Assembly (NCBI RefSeq): GCF_047948215.1
Contig: NC_134455.1
Span: forward strand, 302,330,147 to 302,394,146
Source of the DNA: Lycorma delicatula
Taxonomy: Eukaryota > Arthropoda > Insecta > Hemiptera > Fulgoridae
Length of the DNA stretch: 64,000 nt
Direction: 5' to 3'
This document shows positions 56,281 through 64,000 of this stretch, one piece after another. Each line of letters begins with the position of its first letter. The first letter of the stretch is position 1. The position numbers were made by a program, and so were the translations under genes. The notes under the pieces are model-generated. The model was not told where the DNA came from, ran no database searches, and saw only the letters and a list, made by a program, of their open reading frames with translations.

Positions 56281-57211
56281 AGAAGACTTTTATTTACCAT
56301 CAATTATTATTACTTCTTCACTATAATTTTTTAATTTATTATATTATTATTACTATACATCAATCTTTTCCTCATTATCTACTGGTGATAATTGTTTTCT
56401 TAGTCAAAACAGACATCTCATTTCAAATGTAAATAATATTTATAAATTCATAAACAATCTTTGAGTATTTTCTTGTATTCAAGTTTTTTTGATAATCTTT
56501 ATATCATAATTGTTGATCAATAGTTATTGAGCTTTTTTACTAGATATTGTGAAATATAGAAACTATTTTTTATTATACTTAGCTTAATTATGAACTGAAT
56601 TAACAATTTAATTTACCAATGAATGCTTTATGCCATATCCAGTCGATAATATAAATAATAGATTGGCAATTACGCATGTAATTTTTTTATAATTTAAAAA
56701 GATCAGATATTTTTGTGGTTAATTTTAACTAATATGTTTACTTATAAATTTCGACATGTTACGCAACAAAAATTCTTGATAATTGTATATATGAAGTATA
56801 AATTTTCATAAATCTTTTGAAAAATATTTAAACTGAAAGGAAATAGAGAAAAGCAACAAAAACACATATTTTAATTTTATGAAGTGAGGGTGGATTAAAA
56901 AAAAATGTTGTTTAAATTACTTATATATATGGATTGTATGTAAAAAACATGCGACACATATAATAATGTAAAACTTAAGTTTTATAAAAATAACCGATAT
57001 CCCGTTTTTGATATGATCACCATAATTTCCCCTTTAATATAGCTATTCTAGCAATATTCGCCGGGAAAGTAATACCAAGAATTGATTAATTCATTTTTTA
57101 TGTCATACCATCCTGTTTAGTTCCAAGTCTTTTATAAGTAAATTAAGAAAATCAAGTTGTTTAAAACCTAACGACAATACGGTTATCTCATTTTTTTGAA
57201 GGTTAGTAACA

Positions 57212-57214
<3 letters not shown>

Positions 57215-57287
<73 letters not shown>
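57215..57287. repeat. (TA)n(GA)n compound microsatellite
   Basis: A TA run to about 57262, then a GA run. Confidence 0.95.
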
Positions 57288-59214
57288 TAATCCATCCCTT
57301 TTTATTCCATCATTCATCAGTTTCCTCTTTGTCATATTTCTTAGTGTTTTCTGCGCTAACTACCAAAAATTGTTTTTCTTGATTTAAAAAATTGAGGAAT
57401 GCTACTATCAATTGATTAACAAGAATAGTCACACACACCCGTTTGTCATGACTAATAATACTAAATTACTTTATTTATACGGAAAACCACTCCTCTTTAT
57501 ATTTAAATCGTAACTGTGGTTTTTTTACCATAACTTATTTAAAATAATATATTATTAACGACCCGTTTAAATAAAAGTAAAAATGAACACAGAAACATAA
57601 GATGGAATATGGAATTGTTTATTATCACGATAAATAAAATTTTTTCCCAGTTATTATGTTATTTTATAAGTTTGGTACTTGTACTCGATTTGTTTTAAGG
57701 AAAATTATTATTCATTTTTTTACTCTCACTGAAGTTGGGTTTCATATTTTTTACCCACCCCTTCCTTTGATTCAATCATTTTAGGTCTTTAAATTAATAA
57801 ATTATTGTAGATTGGTAAACGTTTAAAGTTATAAAATCTTAACAAAATGTTTTCTGATAATTTTTCATTAGTGTTCTTTTCAATTCATTATTCACGTTTT
57901 TAATTCTGTATTTGTTTACGGTAATAATATTATAAATTATAATAAATTCCTGACATTACGCAAGGACATGTTTATGTGATCAAATGGACACTGTTTCCAT
58001 AAATCTCTTAAAAAGTAATTTTAAAATATATTTGGCCAATTTTTTAAAAAATTAATTTACAACAAATTTAATATTTTTCAAATAAAACTTTATTTTATTA
58101 ATTTATAAAAAGAATTCCTTTTTATTAAATGAAAACGAATTCAGAAGAACCGTGACGTTTAAAAATAATATTTTTAATTACTCTTTTCTTAGTGTGCCTG
58201 AGTTTGTACCATCAGAGGACAAAAATAATTTTGTAAAATTTAATTTATAACGACATTGACGTGCTCTTCCTACACCACAAGTCATCAGCTGATAGTAGTT
58301 ACAGCTATAGATTACACCTTCAGAGCTTACAATATTTCAACAATTTTTCCCGCTATATATACGCTCTGCATAGAAACAAAAAGTAAATCTGTTATCCTCA
58401 AATTATATATTGAAAAAATAACTGCGATCAATTCCTCAAAATATCTAAACTTATTAATCTATTAGGTTGTTTTTGCAATAATAATGCTTTTAAAGTTTAA
58501 AAAAAAAAAAATTGTTTTAAGTAAATCAAATTTGTTAATAAAATGTCCGTTACCTTTTTTAACTTAAATATAAAGAGTTTATAAATAGAAAGGTAGTATA
58601 AAAAAATACATTTTTCTTCTCCATAAGAAAGCATATCGTAGTTCTGTAAATAGTTTAAACACTTTTATACAAAGAAACGAAATTTACGTATCTCTATTAC
58701 TGTATATAGAGCTTCTCAAATCTATACAATTTTTTTTATCAAGGTTTCACGGTTTATTTATTTAACTTTTTTATGAGTCAAGGTAATTCAAAAAAAGTGT
58801 CATTAATTTCTAAGAATTCTATTACTTTGTCGTTATGTTTTTTGTTGTTTTTTTTCTTTTTTTAAAGTAGAAGGTAAACTTATTTTTAATGAGACGTATA
58901 TAAATTTACTTCTAATACTTTTTTTTTATATCAGTGAATCACGATGTTATCTTTTTTCACAATTTCCACAAGAGTAACTTCAGTTTTTTTCTTTTTCATT
59001 TAATTTCTTATTTATTTGAGGCTGAGTTTTTTTATCGTAGAAGTTGAAGTGATAGTTGAGTTGATTTCTATTTGCTGACATTAATCCAATACGTTTTTAA
59101 AATATTAATATATATATATTATGATGATTTTACTTATCATTTTAGGTGCAAGCGATTAAAAAAAGTAAATAAATAAAATCAATCCTTTCAGAATCCACTT
59201 TTCTTTTCTTCCTA

Positions 59215-59436
59215 AGAAGCTGGTGTTTTCAGGTTCAAATCCTAATAAAGGCAGTAATTACTTTTATTTCGATTTGAATACTAGATCTTGGATACTGGTG
59301 TTGTTTTGGTGGTTGGGTTTCAACCAATCACACGTTAATGGAATAATCGACCAGAGTTTGTTCAAGATTAACAGATTCACCAGTACAATTACATTACACT
59401 GATAAATCGCTAATGACTTTTCTTGTTGATGCGACT
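59215..59436 (+). mobile_element. tRNA-derived SINE, copy e (hairpin tail type)
   Basis: Begins near box B (TTTTCAGGTTCAAATCCTA). The body is TACTAGATCTTGGATACTGG and ACACGTTAATGGAATAATCG. It ends with ACATTACACTGATAAATCGC and the hairpin TCGCTAATGACTT..GATGCGACT. Head 5' part missing; tail shared with the minus-strand copy at 39716. Confidence 0.75.
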
Positions 59437-60288
59437 TTTTGCATATTTTTGGTTCAGGGATTTTTTTAATATATATAGTAACGACCAAATTCAATTAATT
59501 AGATAATTTAAAATATACAATTTTAAGATTAATAATTGTCATTATTCATTAAAAAGAAAAAGATAAAGAAATTTCGTTTGATTGATTAACGAAGATCCCT
59601 ACAATAATCGAACGCATTTTTCAAATAACAACTTTGAATCAATTTATGAAGTTTATAAGATTACTAAACTACCTCTTTTTTAGTACAATTAATTTCTTTT
59701 TTTTAATTTTTCTGTGTTTGAAAATAACTTCCTTAATTCATTGCTTCAATAACAAACTAGATTTAAAATCTAAACGAAAACATCTTTATAATTAATCATA
59801 ATAAAATCGTGTATGAACTAAATTAAAAAATAATTACTAATTGCTACTTGGTTAAAAAAAACTTGTAATAGTTGATCATTTAACTAGTGTATTAGGTAAA
59901 CATGTAGAAATGCGATATTTTAATTTTTAGAAAAGGGTTCTGAAATTAAAACAGATAATTCATCACTTTCACTGATGGCAATTTCCGATGAAACTCCCTT
60001 CACCAGTCACGGTGAATATATATATAGTGTATTGAAAGCTTTCGGAAATGGAGAAGGTTCTTTGAGCTAAAACTTTAGCCTCTGTTGAAGGTTACTCACT
60101 CTAGCTTATTTGACAAAGAGGTTGACCTTTACCAAAATAGCAGAGGTGGCTTTTCCATAAAAAAAAATTGACAGACAATAGATATTACGTTCACCTTTAC
60201 CAGAGCCTTGCGGCATCTCACTGATCAATAATTTAACCTATAGACAACTATCCATAAATTAGCTAGGATATATAGAAAAGACATACGT

Positions 60289-60319
60289 GCGCGCGCGCGC
60301 GCGCACACACACACACACA
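60289..60319. repeat. (GC)n(AC)n compound microsatellite
   Basis: A GC alternation, rare in sequence this AT-rich, passing into AC. Confidence 0.95.
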
Positions 60320-62030
60320 ACCATAACAAATTATATACAAATTTTTAAATCTTTTAAAAACAAATGGGTTTAAAGGCATATCAATTAATGTCAATAAAGA
60401 CAAATTAACTCAACTACCAATTCAACTTTTACAATAAAAAAACTCAACCTCAAATATATCAGAATTAAAAGAATGATAAAAAAAAATTAGTGTGTTTAAC
60501 TTATATATATGTTTGTGCGTACATTTACTTATGTGTGTAATTCGGTCTGTTTTTGTTTTACAAAACATCAAACTACTGTGCACAGACATAAATGAGCGCA
60601 CATCATACTTAAAAATTTCACTAAAACCTTCACATAGTCACTATAATGTTTTATTTTTCTACTTAATCGGAGTTTCCCAAGAAATGAATGTCTTTACTTG
60701 AAATCAATATGTAGTCGCTTGATAAAAGAAAAGAATGTTTAAATTTAGCGTAGAATTCTATTTTAATAATAAAATCATGTCAGATTTTATGCCACATAAA
60801 TAATAAAAAAAATATTCCTGAAAGCGAGTCATTATTTTTTGTAATATTATTCATAAATATAAATTAAATAGTCGCATCATAATAATTAATTACAATCCTT
60901 CTACCGTTATTAATTTAATCCACTCACGTTTTTTTCAAATCTAACTTTATTCCTGTTTCCTATCCATACTCTTTTCATTACTGTTTATCATTATTCTTAT
61001 CTATCATTATACTTTATGTATTACTATTATTTATCTGAATCTTTTCTATAGTTTCTGGTGAACGTAATTAAATAGTGAGTTCAAAAAATGTCAATTGTGA
61101 TTTAGATTCAAATATGAAATTTTTTCTACCATTTCAGGTTTTAATTATTTTTAAATAAACAATGAAAGAACAGTTGAAAGGTTTTTTAATATTTTAAACA
61201 CCAGTTTATTGGATAAAATTTAACTTTAACATATTTTCGCAGAAACCGTGGTTGCTTGTGCACGAGTAGTGACAGGACGATGAAATTACGTGATTAACAT
61301 ATTTTGCAGAACATTACACTGGGGATTGAACCTAACTCTAACGTTATGGTTTTTTATTTTTTCCCCCTATTTTTGATCTAATATTTTTACACTTGCTGTT
61401 TGTCATCTGCCAATTTGTATCCTATTTGCATTAACTCATTTTTTACAATTCTTTCTCTTCTATAATAATTATTTATCTTATTATTTTCTCTTACATCCAG
61501 TTTATTCAACTCTTCTGTTTTCATAACTTCTAAGTATAAGAACTGCTTCCAGTTGATAAAATGTTTTCTTAACGTCTGCTTTTTTATCTTAATTTTCATT
61601 CGATCCTCTATCTTTGAATAGCTTAGTTTTTTTAATTATTAGTTGAGTATCTGCTTTACCATTATCTTCAATATGTCTAAATATAGCATTAATTATTTTA
61701 TAAAATGTTATTAACTAGTTAATAGCTTTACCACCATTCAAACTCGGCAAAAGTGATTATAGGGAGTAGATTAATTTACATCTTTCCAAATTAAATAATT
61801 TAGTATATTCATATTTTTACATTTCTATCTTGTGTTCTCTACGTTATAGTATGATGCTAAATCTAATAGCCTCTGTTGCCAAAGTTAACACCAAAAGTGG
61901 TATTAATTCTTGGTCTTATTCACCATTCTTGAAAAAAATTAATCTTCACTCACAAGAGTTAAGAGTAATTCTTTTTCACTCTCCCATACCTCTGGTTTAT
62001 AAGTATATGAGTGTGTAATTATTTATGTAA

Positions 62031-62090
<60 letters not shown>
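62031..62090. repeat. (AT)n(GT)n compound microsatellite
   Basis: An AT run to about 62044, then about 23 GT units. Confidence 0.95.
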
Positions 62091-62091
<1 letters not shown>

Positions 62092-64000
62092 TTTTGCAGG
62101 AATGTAATCAGTATAATTCATGCTTAAAGTAAATATTACGAAAAAATAAAATGGTAACATTGTTTACTTAGAAGTCAAGTGCTTTTATATAAGTTTTAAA
62201 AACAGTATAGTTGCTTTTAAATTTCCTAAAAAAGCTTCTTTCTTGATATTAATTAAAACATTGTTATATATCTTTTCAGTCTAACTTTTTTTTTTAGTTT
62301 TGTTCCCAATAATATAAAATTACGAATATTAAATTTAGTTATAGGATAAAAAGGTTACCTATTTAATATTATGATACTTCATGATAAAGTTGTTCAATTA
62401 ATTAAAATAACTTTGTTATCGTTAATACTAAGTTTTAAAACGCTACTTCAAGGATTAATTAGTGAATCTAAGTACTATTCACTAATTAATGTTGAAGTTT
62501 TTTTTCTTTTAAGAATGAATTTGGTTACTTTTTTTTAATTAAAGTATGTTTAGTTATAAAAGTTATTAAAGTGCATAAGAAGGTTATTGTGAGTTATAAA
62601 TAGTACAGTTACCCTGAAATAGGCTGTCTTTAGCTAAGCTGATCTAGCTTATCTGGGTTGGAAGTGTCGATCCCCACCCTCCACACTGCACCACACCAAT
62701 CTTCATTAGTTACAACTTATCGCTTGCATCAATTAAAAGCATGAAAACTTTGTAATCATTTGCACTTATAAAAATAGAATTTTCTAGTAAACCTAAAAAA
62801 GTTGCAATATTTGTTCCTTAGGTTCATATCAGTCGGTGAAAATTTACTTTCCTAGCTATTACAGAACACAATAGTGGAAAATTACCTACAAAACAGTGCT
62901 CATCTCATTAATATAGTATTAACTGCTCATCGTTAATAAGTATTAATGAATCGGTTGGGCAACCGATGTCATTATTTTTTTTTAAATCGTTTAAGAATTG
63001 GTAAGAAAGAGAGATTGGTAAGACTCATATCACGATAAAAATGTTGGAACTATTAATTACTTTCTTTATAAAAGTAATATATATGTAACAGGTTTTTTTT
63101 CAAACACTACTCTAAACAATTTTAAATCTATGGGATGATTAAGTTTTAAGCTAGTTTTTACAAATTCGATTGTACTGTAATAATTAATTATTAATGTAGA
63201 ATATGTTTTAGGGATCTTTAAGTGTTATTTTGAAGAACATTTAAAAGGCAAAAAAAAGTGGAAACGTTAACGAATTTCGTTGACAGAACAGAGTTTACAG
63301 AAAAACTAAAATTTTATGAGTTCTATTTATGAAACACTGATATCAATAAATGTTTGAAAAAAGTTTTTATCAGGATTGGGGAGATAAAAACGAGTGTTAT
63401 ATCTGATAAAACAGTTCCAAAATTATTATTTTTTGTATATTGCCGATTTAAAACAAGTAATATCTGCGGAAAAAATCCCTCGTTCAAATATTTTAAATAT
63501 ATGAATTTCAACCGACGTTGATTCTGAGTAAACCTATTATGATTTAGTAGCCATTTATTAATCTACAATTTCTTTCTTAAGATATAAAACATACTATACG
63601 TTTATAAATTATGATGTGCTTTAATATTTTTTAAAACTATAATTTTTTTTATAAAATTAAGCATGGTTAGATGATTAGAAAATTGGCTGATTTACATTAG
63701 AAAAACATTTCTGTGTTCATATCATTCTTTTTAATGTGAATACATGCTATTCTTTTTTAAACATAAATAATTACGAATATTTCATTTCTAACTGAAGCAC
63801 GGGATAAGTTTTAAATAATAATTTTATTGGCAAGTTGTTCGAACTTCCAGCCTAGGTATGCTACCACAACATATTTTGAGAGGGCTATAATACAGTTTAT
63901 TTTATTAGTAAACAAAACTGGAAGAAAAAGTTTTTACAGTTTTGCAAAAAATGTTGAAGTTAGTCCTGAAATCATAGCTTAAAGATCTATTGTAAAGATC

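Larger units (their letters stand above)
51842..64000. other. Gene-free 3' flank
   Basis: It begins with the lipase 3'UTR. No further exons with recognisable protein similarity were found. Apart from the LINE remnant, SINE fragment and microsatellites listed separately, 51842-54770, 54860-55190, 56290-57210, 57290-59210, 59440-60285 and 60320-64000 are AT-rich and unassigned. A compositionally distinct piece at about 62620-62720 was not identified. Confidence 0.55.

Noticed and set aside
61290..61345. tRNA-derived element on the minus strand
   Set aside because: Only a GGTTCAATCCCC-like B box is visible; no box A or similarity to the SINEs here.
1..64000. CRISPR arrays, operons, prophage or other prokaryotic systems
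   Set aside because: The sequence is eukaryotic nuclear DNA; the repeats are transposons and microsatellites without regular spacers.

Overview
The window is nuclear DNA from an arthropod, most likely an insect. It is very AT-rich, it carries a protein-coding gene split by large GT-AG introns, and it is littered with eukaryotic transposable-element debris: mariner and related DNA transposons, Helitron-like elements, I-type LINE fragments, tRNA-derived SINEs and microsatellites. The transposase types and SINE style are insect-like. A hemimetabolous order such as Hemiptera is plausible, but the sequence alone does not settle it. No prokaryotic features (operons, CRISPR, ribosome binding sites) were seen.

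One real gene was found. It is a plus-strand secreted lipase of the pancreatic lipase-like family (alpha/beta hydrolase), rebuilt here from seven exons between 2431 and 51841. The exons join in phase at every junction to give 337 codons plus a stop. They carry the full catalytic triad (Ser159 in GFSLG, Asp184 in GLDPA, His259 in CSH), the VHGFTE oxyanion-hole segment, and a typical PYG-type C-terminus. Exons 2 to 7 are strongly supported by homology and splice signals. Exon 1 (signal peptide, 2431-2476) is inferred from phase, donor site and hydrophobicity.

Layout: 1-2100 is upstream sequence with repeat fragments. About 2105-2430 is the probable promoter and 5'UTR. Intron 1 (26.4 kb) holds a long-TIR DNA transposon copy interrupted by a foreign cassette (9818-12165), an I-type LINE fragment on the minus strand (about 13800-15790), a composite Helitron-like element (17086-19339), a MITE (19417-19768), a second LINE fragment on the plus strand (about 21440-22420), tRNA-derived and GTGGTGTCC-bearing repeats (23.2-26.2 kb) and another Helitron-like element (27586-28418). 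Introns 2-5 hold SINEs, a Helitron-like element and a broken transposase just upstream of exon 6. Intron 6 holds a complete but decayed mariner (46719-48005) and a second copy of the long-TIR transposon (49534-51201). From 51842 to the end there is gene-free sequence with a decayed LINE reverse transcriptase (about 55200-56280), a SINE fragment and compound microsatellites.

No convincing new biological system was found. The most unusual observations are a SINE set that swaps 3' tails and heads, a young SINE with a perfect 13-bp target duplication, the paired long-TIR transposons with a GC-rich repeat cassette replacing part of one copy, and the extreme intron load of an otherwise ordinary lipase gene.
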